Part shown: positions 37,182-49,433 of the stretch, one piece after another | How the letters are laid out: every line of letters begins with the position of its first letter | Numbering within the stretch: position 1 is the first letter of the stretch | Assembly: GCA_029379385.1 (NCBI GenBank) | Contig: CM055608.1 | Coordinates: 32,719,048 to 32,783,047 of the forward strand | Reading direction: 5' to 3' | DNA: 64,000 nt | From: Quillaja saponaria | Lineage: Eukaryota; Streptophyta; Magnoliopsida; Fabales; Quillajaceae | Translations under genes and position numbers: made by a program | The notes under the pieces: model-generated | Databases searched by the model: none | What the model was told of the DNA's origin: nothing | Seen by the model: the letters and a program-made list of their open reading frames with translations, nothing else

Positions 37182-38366
37182 GTGTTTTGTGTATGTATTC
37201 ATTTAATTGATTATTATTATTATTTTTTTAATTAACTTATTCCAAAACTTATCTACTTCTCTTTATGTTATATAACAATTATAATATTTTTAAAATTAAT
37301 TTTTTTACAAAAAAAGCTCATAAACAATATGTAAGCATGTATATTGGGATTAGTATGTTTATAAACATAACTTTATAAACTTATTTTAACTTATTTTTTT
37401 ACCTTTTATCTTTTAGATGAACATAACTTTATTTTCTAAGATAAATTAAAACTTTTATTTATTAGAAAAAAATAAAATTTTAAAACTAGAGAGTAAAAAG
37501 TTAAAAACATATTAAAACATAATTATTTAAATAAAATAATAAATTTATTTTAAAGATATTAATGTCTTAATGAAAAATAGAGACTTAAAGACTAATAAAA
37601 ATATGTACATTACTATAGTAAAAAAATAAGAGTATTGACATGTGTAGGACACTATTTAGAAAAACCTTTATTGTATTTAAGTGTATCTTAATAAATACAC
37701 TTACCATAAAACATTAATATTATTATTATTATAAAAAACCTAAAGGAGGTAGCTTGCTTAGCATAAAAGTTAGCACTTACGGTAAAGTGGTTCAAAACTT
37801 TTTATCTTTTTCTTCTTCATAGTCTATTACAAATGAAATGGTATTGTCAAAATGTTATTACAACTTTCCGTTTCTTTCTTTCATCATCTCTGCTTCGTTT
37901 CTTTTCCTGGTTCCTGGTAGAAGAACCAGCTTTCTCACTAGGATGTCCACTTGCAAATTCTGAAATCTGAACTAAGGAAATAAATAAAGGAATATAGCTA
38001 AAGAATCGATTACGATTAACATGATAGACAGAATTCAAATGTTCAGTCAAGGAACTGGGTGAAAATCCATACACATAACCATACCCAAAGTTGAACAACA
38101 AAATTCTCTTTATCTTCTATGGCAACAATGGAAAAGGGGGAAAATGAAAAAGAAAGAGAGCAGAGAGGGGATGTATAAGGAAAATTGATGATCACCTTGC
38201 AACTTTAACCAAGCAATTAAGCTCTTCCAGGCTACGAGCAGCCAGGCAGGCTCATATGAGTGGCAGCAGAGAGCAATTCAACTCCATCCATAAACGTGGC
38301 AATGTAGGCAGTGAAATTTCATAAAATTTGATTTTACATTGAATGGACTCCCTAAACTAGGATTTT
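37182..38366. other. AT-rich spacer between HASTY promoter and kinase 3' end
   Basis: Very AT-rich to about 37780. The last 300 bp before 38367 are probably 3' trailer of the kinase. One exon-like minus-strand frame (37847-37966) is listed separately; nothing else recognisable. Confidence 0.5.
37847..37966 (-). other. Exon-like frame encoding a basic tail, unrecognised
   Basis: A minus-strand stretch follows a good acceptor (CTTAGTTCAG) and encodes 39 residues before a stop: ISEFASGHPSEKAG, then a highly charged NQEKKRSRDDERKKRKVV region that resembles a nuclear localisation signal. It is phase 0. It could be a terminal exon of a lost gene or an alternative 3' exon of the upstream kinase, or chance. 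I could not join it convincingly to a preceding exon. Confidence 0.25.
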
Positions 38367-41300
38367 CTACCCTTTAATCTTTTCTTTCTGTGCTCTTGAT
38401 GCATCTAATGAATTACCTGCAGCATGCTTCTTCCGCCTTGTGGCACCGATGCCAACAGGATCAGCAATTGGACCTGACCAAGTTTGCATAGGTTCCTTTG
38501 AATAAGTGAATGAAGTTGAACTGAAAGGGACAACAGGAGGAACATTGTCTGGATACATATGATGTGAAGATCCCAAGGGAAATCCGAGTTGCCCATCCTG
38601 GTGTGGTGGAGGGAACTTTTCGCTCTTGCTCTTTGCGTTTGCATGAGTAATTAAACGCCTTCTCTGTTCCAGATGAAATCATGGTCAAAATTTAACAATT
38701 AGAATTTAGAACTGAAACCTTACTGGAGCTACTAGTGCATCTAAAACTTTATCAACCATGCCTTGTAAACAAAAGTAGTTGCTTATGTACACAAAATTAA
38801 AATCATCATGCTAAGAAATGAGAGCAAGCTGCTTCATGAAATCATGAAATCATGAAATTGAATAACCAGTTAAGCTCATCCAAAACTTAACTAGGCTTAA
38901 TATTTGAACTCTGCTCAATTACATTTTCAATTCAATGCCTTTGAGCACCACATGATCCAACAGCAATGAACTTCCGTAAATCCTACAAAGTGAGCAGGTA
39001 AGAGGTAACGCAAACTATCTATTCCTTCTGTATGTGTGTGTCAGAGAGAGAGAGACCAGGGATGTATTTTGACCAGAGTCCATGAAAAGTATAAAATTCT
39101 GCTAATTACAATTCCTAATCTGATTATTACATCCAGTGCTGCCTGATGATATCGGAATTAATATATAAAGTGGTTACGCTCAAGTAACCCAACTAAAAAG
39201 TTGACAAATCCATACTTAGTCAAGATCATAAAAGTTGGAGGCAATATCATCTTATCAAACAGAGCGCAAAATTTAAACAAACTGGTTTTGCATTTTTTAG
39301 GTTAAAATAGTATACATGTCCTATTTGCCTATATTTTTGAAGAGAAAGATGAGGAAGAAGTGGTTGCTAAATCATGACTGAATTCTCAATCACATTATCT
39401 AGTTATGCATTCATGGAAAATACCCAAGCAGATATCCAAAGCTTCAAACATACAATAGTGATGATTGATAAGGAGCTTATCGAACATACATCAATGTTAG
39501 ATTGCAGCTCCGCATTGGCTTCTGGAGCTGGAACAGCTCTAACAGCACGGTCTCGTGTGCGTGTTTTCTTTGAACCATCTTCCTGAGCTTTACCAGCAGC
39601 CCTTAGTCTGCACATCCATGATCAGAATAATGTCAAACTTTGTCAAGAGCATGGCTAGATGGATTTAAAACCAATGGACAATATGAAGAAAAAGTACAAC
39701 ATATGGAAAACAAAAACCTTAGTGTCTTTTCCAAATGAGAAATATATTCAAATTTTTAGAGCACAGGGCACTTCACTCTACTGATCTTTCAAGCTTATTG
39801 GCATATATTAAAAATGATATTCCAATTCCAGTGAGGTTTATGAAGTTACATATGGAACATGTCCACATACATAAAAATAGATATACATACGTGCCTTCAT
39901 AAAAATGTTTAAAAATGCAGAGGTCTGAAGAAAAAACAAGCCAACAAGATTAAAGAACTTGTTCTATGTATATGTAAATAAAAAGATAGAGAGGAAGGGC
40001 TAGTTTGGTATTGCCTATTGTAGATATTCTACATTTATTTATTTAAAGAAACAATTTTTATACTTGGTGCCAGTCATCAGACCCTTCTCTTTGGAAACTG
40101 TTGCTGCTTTTATTAGGTTGCTTCTAAAAGCTATTGATTATTTCTGGTTCTATTCATACTATTCTATTGAATAATACTCTAACAAGAACGTCAAAAATCA
40201 AAGTTCCTTCTCCTTTTTCAATTACAAATGCACCTTCTCAGTATTTTACAGCTACAACATCTTATAGTAGATTCCACAGAAGATTTTTAATATAAAAACC
40301 AGTACCAGCCAAATTTATACCAAAAAACTGAAAAGAATAATAAAAAATAAAAAATATAGATAAAGTCAGGTTGCGTTGGTCCCTTTTCCATCTTAAATAT
40401 GCGCAATCATCCTAATTAACTGTTTTACATGTCAAAAGAAAAGTTTAAAATCAGACCTCCTAGCTTCATTGTCCCGTCTTCTAGCATCTATTTCTTTACT
40501 TGGAGGATATTTTGGAAGGCTGGACGGATCACAAGCATGGGGTTCTGCTGCAAAGAACTGCAAAAAGAGATTTAAAATGGAGGTATATAAGTACTATATT
40601 CAAAACCATAAAATCTAAATACAAATTTGAAACAAGGTTAGGTTTCTATGGACTCTCCTTAAATATGAAATTCAAGATGTCAACTCACTTGATCAATACC
40701 ATTTCAGTGATGCTAACCATTCATGTAGAGAATTTTCTAATTTTCATTTCTTGAGGATTCTAAAGTCCCTGTACTCTAATTTCAAGTAAAGACGGGTCAA
40801 TCCCATTCTATTCAGCAATGCATATGCAATATGCTACCCAAAGATGGGAAGAGGACTCAAACTGAAACAGAACTAAGATAATGTTCCTCTGAATTGAAGA
40901 TTAGGGGAACCATTGTATCAGAAGAAGATCTCTTAACATAATATTTTAACTATTACAACCAAATCAGCCAAAAGATAGAAAAAATTTCAGATACGGGGTT
41001 AAGGTCATCTCTTCCAAAAAAAAAATTCACTAAGTAGATTTATTTTACTATTTACTGTTTGACAAGCTGCAAGAAAAGAAGCATCCAACTTCTAATTTAA
41101 GCATATTTATGAATATTATTTCCTCAGAGTCCACATCCCTAGTGAGATAAGTAAATCATTTGTACATTGACCTGGAACAGGAAGCTGAAGAACTAGATCT
41201 ACAGAAAAGTTGTGAAATCAAGACACAATTATCAGCACTTCAAAACAATAATCACTATAACTGATCATTATAAGTAGTTACTATTAAAAAATTAATTAAG

Positions 41301-44136
41301 CGACTCATCAAAAAGGATTTTAATGGACAATTTTGACCATCACTTTAAGAATTTACAAGCACCAAATAGATCAGGATTGAACAGATATTCATATTTTCCG
41401 GTTTATGGAAGAACTAATCCACAATTCCACATAGCAAGAAAACCATAAGAACAATATGAATGGACCAGACAACTTGTAATTTTGTAAATACCGAACCACC
41501 ATTCAAATATGGGGAAAAAAGAATCTGGAAATTTTCAAAGCCTACCTCACTTCTTAAAGCTACAGAGGCACTATGCCGTTCTGCCGGATCAATTGCGAGA
41601 AGAGTATCAATAAGTGGCAGTGATGATGGCGGGAAATCTTTAAATGTCTCCCTTATACATCTCTTGTAGGGCTCTCGGGGTTTAAATAAGGTAGCATTAG
41701 GCAACTTCGACTTTTTCCAATACTCATCAGATGGTGAACCACATAGTTTGTATATCTTATGTAGTTGCTCCACCTAAGCAATTAAAAAAAAAGAAAAAAA
41801 AGAGGAGTTAAAAAAGTTGACCAGTAATCTTATTCATAGGCTATGAAAAAATTTGTATTTATTGGTCAAAGGTTGAAAAAAAAAAAAAAAAGACTAAAAC
41901 TGTTAGCAAAAGAGACATATATCTTTAAAATGAAATGAAATTACAAAATCACATAATTCCTAACAAGCTTATTGCGAAAACTGAATATTTCCTTAATAAA
42001 ATGTCAACTCCATGAAAAAGGAGGTACTAGAAAAAATACAAATAGAACCTTAATCCTAACAATACAGCATGGTTGTTTACTAGAAGAAGGCCCTGAGATC
42101 CCACTTATCTGGAAAAAGGGAATTTATATTCGTTATGGAAAGTTGAACTAGTTTCATCTTTAGTTTTATTTGTTGTAAAATATTTGAGCCAAATTTCTAT
42201 TTTAGATCCATATAACTATGAACGTCTTTAATTCCTCCAATGCATGTCTTGATTTACCTTTGACCCACAACTAATCAATCTAACAACTTATGACTTAGCT
42301 AAGGTTATAGTCACTGAAAATCAGTAGAGAACAGTAGGTAATTTCTTATGTCCACTTTTTTCTTTCTTTTAATTGGTTTCTCACTGATTACAAATCTTAA
42401 TACTCCTAACAGATTGCTAGGTATGCCCTCTTCTCAGTTATAACTCAATCAGTCTACTTTCTGTACTATACCATTCATCATTTTCATGTGCATAAATGTT
42501 TATTTAAGACTATGGTATTCATTCCGTGATCGGAATATACAACTTAACCTATATTGAACTTGCTTGAGAACCACAAAATTGATTGAACCAGGTATCACAC
42601 CAATATAAAGCAGACACTTATAGAATTATATTAAGGAGTTGAATTTACAATACAGAAAATAAATTAAATGGACTTACTTGCATAAAAGGTCTAAGTTATT
42701 ACCTCTGTACGCCCAGGCATAATTGGCTTCCCAGCCAACAACTCTGCTAAAATGCAGCCGGCACTCCAGAGGTCCACACCTGCACCATAATCCGTAGCTC
42801 CAAGAAGAAGCTCTAGAGGTCGATACCAAAGGGTAACTACACAACTAGTCATGGGGTGCTTGTGGTTTGGATCAAAGAAAGAAGCCAATCCAAAGTCAGC
42901 AATCTTAAGTATGCCTCCATTGTCAATAAGAAGATTTGATCCTTTGATATCACGGTGAAGTAAATTATGGTTATGACAGTGTTCAAGTCCAGATAGAAGT
43001 TGATGCATGTAACATTTGACCTGTAATAGAGAGACAGTGTTTACGATATCACATTATAATCCAAGTGGATGTGAATTAGAGACAATGCATTTGCTTTTCA
43101 AATTCAATGCAAACCTGGGGCTCCGTGAACTTGATTCCAGGGCTTGCAGCAAGTCCAGCTAAATCATGCTCCATGTACTCAAACACCAGGTACAAACTAC
43201 ATGACATCCTTGACGTAACTAAACCCTCCAACTTTATAACATTTGGATGATCCAATCTTCGCAAAATAAGGATCTCTCTAGCCATGAACTTTACACTCTC
43301 AGGTTCCAAATTGTCAAACCGAACTTTCTTAAGTGCAACAATTTTATCCGTCAACATATCTTTAGCTTTGTAAACATTACTATATGTCCCTTGCCCAATC
43401 TAGTATCAAAAGAAGATTTCAAAAGAAAAAAAAAAAATCCTTTGAGAATATAATTTACTGAAAAGAGAAAATATCTCATACTCTGTGATTTTCTCTGTAT
43501 CAAATGATTAAGCATCGTGTTTACTTTTAAATTTCAACCAATCAACTAATGCACCTTGCATTTTGAGAACATCATTGCCACATCATTCATGACAGTCACT
43601 GATTTGACTTAAAATATTAATCTAAAGTATAACAGGATCATTCATATTTTCCCTTTTCAAGTTAAATGAACATATCCCACCATTAACTTTGAAACAGCCA
43701 ATGCCTTATCATGCAATGCATTGATTCAGGAATGACAAAAAATATGGATTTCCAATAGAAACCTACCCACCTTATCAATTTTCTCAAATGTGTCTGCTTT
43801 TCGTGGAATCCACCCACTGAGTGCTTCCCCACAAACATCTGTTAGCCAGGGTGGCCACCCAGCTGCTACTTGCTCCCCCTGCAAACGCTTGGGCAGATTA
43901 TTTAGCCTCGGATTTGGTTTTGACCTTCTTCTTTCCCCTGGTGGCCGCTGAGCTCTTCCATTACTACCCTTTTCTTCCCTCCGGCTCCCCCCATTATGAA
44001 CCTCTGCAGCATTCTTGTCAAGTGTCCTGGCTGAGATTTCTTTTACCTTCCTGTTCGATTCAACACTCAAATTCTTCTCCTCCTTCACCTCAGAGACTAT
44101 GCCTGATAACACTTCTCTACTAATAACACACCCCAT
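38367..44136 (-). CDS. CDK-like Ser/Thr kinase, At1g54610 type, complete, 570 aa
   Basis: Exons in transcript order: 43771-44136, 43115-43399, 42703-43020, 41546-41773, 40457-40557, 39490-39607 and 38367-38663 (1713 nt). Arabidopsis At1g54610 is of nearly the same length, and the tails match in PAPEANAELQSN and ITHANAKSKSEKFPPPHQDG. The N-terminus MGC suggests myristoylation and palmitoylation, hence membrane anchoring. Kinase landmarks are the glycine loop IGQGTYSNVYKA (123-134), VALKK (Lys146), FMAREI in place of PSTAIRE (Glu164), HRDIKGSN (Asp241) and DFG (Asp259). The activation segment reads MTSCVVTLWYRPLELLLG: Cys277 and Leu286 stand where relatives usually have Arg and Pro. The substrate is unknown for most of this family. 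A basic, disordered C-tail follows the catalytic core. Confidence 0.93.
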
Positions 44137-45318
44137 TTCTTAAACCAAGGCCTCATTTCTTGACATGGTCAATGTATAAGCTCTCTGATCATCAAACAAT
44201 CACTACAGAAGAACAATACACAAGCATAAATACCTCCATACATTATCCATAACCATTTCAATCTACAATTAATCAAATATAACCGGAAAGAAGAAAGCAT
44301 AAGCATGTAATATAAAGATAAAATACAGAAAACAATCAAAAGTAAAAATTCAATAGATAATGACTCACACGAACACACAATTGTAGCAAATTCAGAGTTT
44401 AGTTGAGTTGAAGCTTGCAATATTCATTGGGTCTCAAAAAAACATAAGTGATATGGAAAAGAAGAGAGAGTGATGAAAAAGGAAAGAATTCAGATATAGA
44501 AAATGATGGGTTTTGAGAGAAAAGGAAATGGAAAAGGAATATTTTAAAGGGTATCAAAGATTTGGGGAAGTGAGAGTGAGAGAGTTACCAAAATTGAATC
44601 TGAGTTCCATAGAGAGAGTGATTGTTGGTGTGTGTGAGAGAGAGACTGGTAAGTTTTTCTCCACTTTTGGTCTTTTGCCGTCTTTTCTGGCTCTCCGACA
44701 AGATGAGGAATAAAATGAGCAACAGATCTTCCTTTTTGCACCAAGTCAAAAGCCCAACTCTGTCTTTCTCCAGTCTCTCACTCTCAATACGGCTATGTAT
44801 CTCAAATTCCTAAGTTGACGGCCATTTATATTATTATATTATTATTGCTTCTGCTTTTTTTTCTTTTTCAATTTTGGTTACAAGTAAGTTGAACTCACAT
44901 TTTTGTTTTGGAGCATAAATACAACAAGAGTGGAACTATTTTCACTAAAAAAGAATCATTAGTAAATCCAGTTTCCCCAACTTTAATACGTTAAGCTCAA
45001 AAAAATATAAATTTTACATTATAATTATAGAGATATCAACCAGATACCCGATTCCTATTACTTCAGTAATTTCCCCTTACAAAACCATCATATATGGCAA
45101 AAATCAAAAGTACTCAATTTAAAAGTCTGCAGTATGTCTTCTCGTATCTTAAGATTGCCAAGCTCTGAACTTTTTCTTGCCACTCTCCAGGTTCAAAAAT
45201 TTTCTTTACCCTGTTTTTGACACTTCATCATGGCTCAGAACAGACTGGCATTACTGATCTGATTCATACAGATGGTGCCATGAACAAAGGAGCAGGTGCT
45301 CCTCCAGTGTAGAATCTT
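44137..45318 (-). other. Kinase 5' leader/promoter and spacer
   Basis: Upstream of the kinase start the minus strand carries CT-rich stretches near 44460-44480 and 44570-44650 (GA repeats on the plus strand), typical of plant leaders. From about 44820 to 45318 I see no gene. Confidence 0.45.
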
Positions 45319-46172
45319 TCAGACCCGGCTATGGATGAACATGTTGGGACTCCATTTCTCATTCTTCGGCCCTGCTGAAGCAGTCACATTCATGGTTCTA
45401 ATTTTAACAGTATCTACTGCAGATGGAGGTGGTCTTAAACTTCTGTGGGGACTTGCTTGAGATTGTGCTCTCATAATAAGCCGAGGAGAGTCAAAACCAG
45501 GTAGGCTTTGCAACTGATAATTGACTGGCTTATATCTCAAGTCCTTGCTTCTCTGAGAATCCCGTTCAAAATTGCCAGTTTGGTTACCTCCCATCTGAAA
45601 GTTCCCAGTATTGCTGTTAGATCTACCAAGTTTCAGTTTGTCATCCTACTGAACTGGTTCTAGGAAACTCGTCTCATTACTAATGTTGCAATTGGACGGT
45701 CTGGAATAGCAGGCGTAGAGTACTCGGATGATTCTTCTACCTTTTCACCCTGTGTCTCTCTAATAGTCACTGTCGAACTGCCCCAGTTTAAATCAGGAAA
45801 CATGTGGTTTGAGAAGCAGAATGGTGGACTTGAAGTAGCAATAGTAAATCTGGGTCCTACAGGAACTGGTTCTATCACCCTTGCAGGTAAATATAGACAG
45901 TGGTCAGGCTGGAGCATGGATTGTATTAGCAGATAAACCCGTGGGGCTGGTGGAGGAACACTTAGAGCAAACAAACAACTTTGCTGATGTACAATTTGTT
46001 CCTGCTGCCAGATCTGATACATGGCAACATCAGGGGAAAAGCTAGAGTTGCGCAGCCTTGGCATTGCAAAGGATATAAAACAGGTATTGGCATCTTTTAT
46101 CTTGTGTATTCCAAACCCAACAAAATATAGAATAGATTTGTTGCTCTTATTCTCTTTTTTTAATAGGTTCAA
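45319..46172 (-). pseudogene. Unrecognised ORF remnants in two frames
   Basis: Two minus-strand frames lie head to tail. One spans 45660-46172 (the credible part begins near MPRLRNSSFSPDVAMYQIW and includes VIEPVPVGPRFTI and FPDLNWGSSTV). The other spans 45319-45594 and its upstream extension (RSNSNTGNFQMGGNQTGN, later SLRPPPSAVDTVKI). Their composition, rich in Pro, Ser and Gln, looks protein-like rather than random, but stops interrupt both frames around 45650 and no start is convincing. It may be a decayed gene, the 3' exons of one, or a retrocopy. I do not recognise the family. Confidence 0.3.
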
Positions 46173-46421
46173 TGAATTAAAAGTTATGACTTAATTTTTT
46201 TTCTCTTCATTCATAAGAGAAAACAGTAACTAGATTAACAAATTTGCCAATAATGAATCAATTCAACAGTAAGTTCTCTCGCCTTGTTGCAACAATGCTT
46301 GAGTTCGAAACTCGTAGTTCGGGGTTAATGAACATCTAAATGTGCCCTGCTTTGAGGGTTGGCCTAGCTGCCCCTATTTTTTTTGGGGATCAACACAATA
46401 AGAGAATATCTTCAAGTCCCA

Positions 46422-48878
46422 TCACCAATAATCATTACAGGAGCATTCCCCATTAACAAAGTGATGAAAACGATTGGCATCTCTGACAATAATCTCCCTC
46501 TGAGCTATCTTTGATATATATTTAGTAACTACATGACAGTCAACACAGACACGAAGGTTTTTTGTGATCCTAATCAAACTTCCATATGGTGTGCTTAAGA
46601 GACCAAAAGCAATTGCTAGTCTCTCGCTATGTCTCCAGAGCAACTTAACCTTCATCGGCTCTTCCAGATCACGAAGAACACAACTGGTATCAGGGACATA
46701 ACCTGAAGCCTCCAACTCAATTCTCAAATTCTCCAATAATTGATCAATCTCTGCCCACCTAGGATGTGAATCATCTCCAGCAAAAAAGGTGTAAACTTGG
46801 TTTTGTACTTCAATCAGACTAAAAGCAGGTGTTTTCTTCAGCCCCCTTGTCCTGATGAGGTGTCGCATGTAATCGACAGCATCCCATCTCTTTGCCTCAG
46901 CATATATATTGGATAGCATGACATAGATTGCAGTATTCATGGGATCAATATGAAGTAATTTATCTGCGACTTGAATACCCATATCTATGTTCTTATAAGT
47001 TCTGCAGCCATTCAGCAAAGCTTCAAGCACAGCACCGCTGGGTTGAAAGGGCATTTGTCCGATCAATGCCTCTGCTTCCTTAAGACGGCCTGCTCTACTA
47101 AGAAGATCAACACAACAAGCATAGTGTTTATCAGTAGGTCTAATGTTATGGTCTCTTTCCATACAGTGGAACAAAGTTATACCCTCTTCAACAAGGCCTG
47201 AATGACTACAAGCAGCTAAGAGAGAAATAAATGTAGTTTGATTTGGCTTGAGACCCTCCTCCATCATTCTGTTATAGACACCAACAGAATACTGGCCATG
47301 ACCATGTATGCCATAACCCATTATCATAGAGTTACACAGGATAACATCTTTATAAACAACATTATTAAATACTCTCTCGGCATAACTTATTTTTCCACAC
47401 TTGGCATACATGTCAATCAAGGCTGTCATGCTCACTACCTCAAATGCAAATCCATGCCTGATTAAATGAGCATGGATGCTTCTACCTTTCTTTAGAGTGC
47501 CCAAGTGAGCACAGCAATAGAGTAAACTAACAAGAGTTACAGAATTAGCTGTCACTCCCTCTACTTGCATTTGCTTGAATAATTTCAGGGCATCCTCTGC
47601 ATACCCATTTTGTGCTAACCCTGCTAGCATAGCAGTCCATGAAATCACGTTTCTTTCATTCAATCTTTCAAAGACAACACTTGCGTGTGCCAGGGCACCA
47701 CATTTGCAATACAAATCAACTATTGCAGTAGACAAGATTAAATTCAATTCAAGTCCTCTTCTGAAAATACAAGCATGGAGGATTTTTCCAGTTTCCAAGT
47801 TAGCTGTTTGACAACAGCCCTGAATAAGGCTAACCAAGGTTCCTGAATCAAATTTTCCACCACTTATGACTAGTCTATGAAAGAGACTAAAAGACTCTTG
47901 TACCTGACCATTTTGAATGCATCCGGAAATCATGGCATTCCATGTAACCAAATTTCTTGTGGGCATGCTCTTGAAGACCAAACAAGCACTTCCAATGTCA
48001 CCCATAGTACTATACATGTAAACTAATGAAGTAAGCAACAACACATCATCACCCATGCCTAATCCAAGCAAACAACTATGAACACATTTTCCAAGTTTCA
48101 GAGCCCCACTTACTCCACATGCTCTGAGTAAGCTTGCTATAGTTACAGAACTTGGCCTAATTCCACGACCACTCATCTCAAGGAATAAACTAATTGCCTC
48201 TTTAAAGTGGCATGCCTGCACATACCCACCGATCATTGAATTCCAGCAAACAACATCTCTTTCAGGCAAGCCATCGAAGATTTTCCGTGCTTCATCAAGA
48301 TTACCAAATTTCACTAAAAAATTAATCATTGAACTACCAAAAAAAGGATCTTTTCCGAAACCCCTCTCCACTGCTCTCTTAATTATTTCCATACCCATTT
48401 CATAATCCAGCAACCCCAAGCATGCTTTGAGAGTAAAGTTACATGTATAACTGTCAATTTCTATATGACAAGAACCCATCCATTTGAACAATCTCAGCAG
48501 CTCCTCGTATTGCTCATATCTTAAATAGCCAGCAATCATGGCATTGCACAAAATAGTTTTCGGATGCGGAAATTGATCAAACAGGTGACGGGCATCGTCC
48601 AAACGGCCCAGATCACAATATGACTTGACAAGATTTTTAGCCAGAAATTGGTCAGTGGATACTGAGTTGGTAATAATCTGTCCATGTATCGACTTGACCT
48701 GGATAAGGCTGTCCGATATTTTCCGCAATAGTGACAATAACCCATCAATAATGGGCGGTTGGTTAAACTGAGCATTGTTACTTGAAGTAAAGCTTGAGAA
48801 AGTAGACACGTAAATGAGTCTGGAAGATATTCTGGGTTTGACAACGTAGCCTCTGAAGTAACAAAAAGAAGAACGCAT
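46422..48878 (-). CDS. PLS-class PPR protein with E and DYW domains, 818 aa, intronless
   Basis: A pentatricopeptide-repeat protein of the class that edits specific cytidines to uridines in organelle RNA. The N-terminus (MRSSFCYFRGYVVKPRISSR) is basic and Ser-rich, consistent with mitochondrial or plastid import. P, L and S repeats run from about residue 70 to 630, with typical cores such as VVCWNSMIGGYVQ and VISWTAMLAGLAQNG. The E motifs follow, then the DYW domain from about 726. The deaminase signature is intact: HSE at 750-752, CVDC at 778-781, HHF at 805-807, CSC at 812-814 and the terminal DYW. The PG box reads KTPAFS (682-687) instead of the usual PG pair. The single-exon structure is normal for the family. 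The target site cannot be deduced here. Confidence 0.95.
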   Translation of the reverse strand: MRSSFCYFRGYVVKPRISSRLIYVSTFSSFTSSNNAQFNQPPIIDGLLSLLRKISDSLIQVKSIHGQIITNSVSTDQFLAKNLVKSYCDLGRLDDARHLFDQFPHPKTILCNAMIAGYLRYEQYEELLRLFKWMGSCHIEIDSYTCNFTLKACLGLLDYEMGMEIIKRAVERGFGKDPFFGSSMINFLVKFGNLDEARKIFDGLPERDVVCWNSMIGGYVQACHFKEAISLFLEMSGRGIRPSSVTIASLLRACGVSGALKLGKCVHSCLLGLGMGDDVLLLTSLVYMYSTMGDIGSACLVFKSMPTRNLVTWNAMISGCIQNGQVQESFSLFHRLVISGGKFDSGTLVSLIQGCCQTANLETGKILHACIFRRGLELNLILSTAIVDLYCKCGALAHASVVFERLNERNVISWTAMLAGLAQNGYAEDALKLFKQMQVEGVTANSVTLVSLLYCCAHLGTLKKGRSIHAHLIRHGFAFEVVSMTALIDMYAKCGKISYAERVFNNVVYKDVILCNSMIMGYGIHGHGQYSVGVYNRMMEEGLKPNQTTFISLLAACSHSGLVEEGITLFHCMERDHNIRPTDKHYACCVDLLSRAGRLKEAEALIGQMPFQPSGAVLEALLNGCRTYKNIDMGIQVADKLLHIDPMNTAIYVMLSNIYAEAKRWDAVDYMRHLIRTRGLKKTPAFSLIEVQNQVYTFFAGDDSHPRWAEIDQLLENLRIELEASGYVPDTSCVLRDLEEPMKVKLLWRHSERLAIAFGLLSTPYGSLIRITKNLRVCVDCHVVTKYISKIAQREIIVRDANRFHHFVNGECSCNDYW

Positions 48879-49433
48879 GAACGAGACGAGAAGAGATTGA
48901 CCCGAGTGGGGGTTTGATTAGCTACTTTCCCTCCTGATTTCATTTGCATTTCAGAGAACATAGACAAGAAGGGCCAAAGGAGCGACGGTCGCTGTTTTGA
49001 TTAAGGTAAGGTTAAACTACAAGCATCTTATCAAACTACAAATGTCGTGCTGTTTCTTTCCCTTATCCCTTCTTGGTTGGAAATATACTACACGTCGTTT
49101 GCTCGTGCAGAAGTAAAACGTGGCTCTCCACATAAATTATATTATTTTTAAATTTTTCTTCAATTTTCTTTTCCAATTTTGATGTTAGTATTCAATATTA
49201 AAATATATATATATATCTAAAATCGAGATTAAAAATTCATTACGGGTTTGCTCAAAATTAATTTTGAGCTGGGGTCTTGTAATAAATTTTTTATATAATG
49301 TGAGACATAGTTAGCATGATGTGATAATAATAGGTACCATCTTATCAAAGCCAATAACAACTGAGGTTGTAGTTTATTTGTTGTGAACTCAAAGAAGAAA
49401 GAGTACTAGTAAGACACAAAACCTGTCAACTTG
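48879..49433. other. Intergenic between PPR promoter and protease 3' end
   Basis: It holds the PPR upstream region and presumably the trailer of the aspartic protease. It includes a short (AT)n stretch near 49205. No gene seen. Confidence 0.5.

Noticed and set aside
38367..44136. Assignment of the kinase to a cell-cycle CDK or CDKC
   Set aside because: The N-terminal MGC anchor, FMAREI in place of PSTAIRE or PITAIRE, and the long basic tail match the At1g54610 group instead.
46971..47811. Plus-strand frames inside the PPR gene
   Set aside because: They are shadows of the long minus-strand coding sequence, with no domains or promoter.
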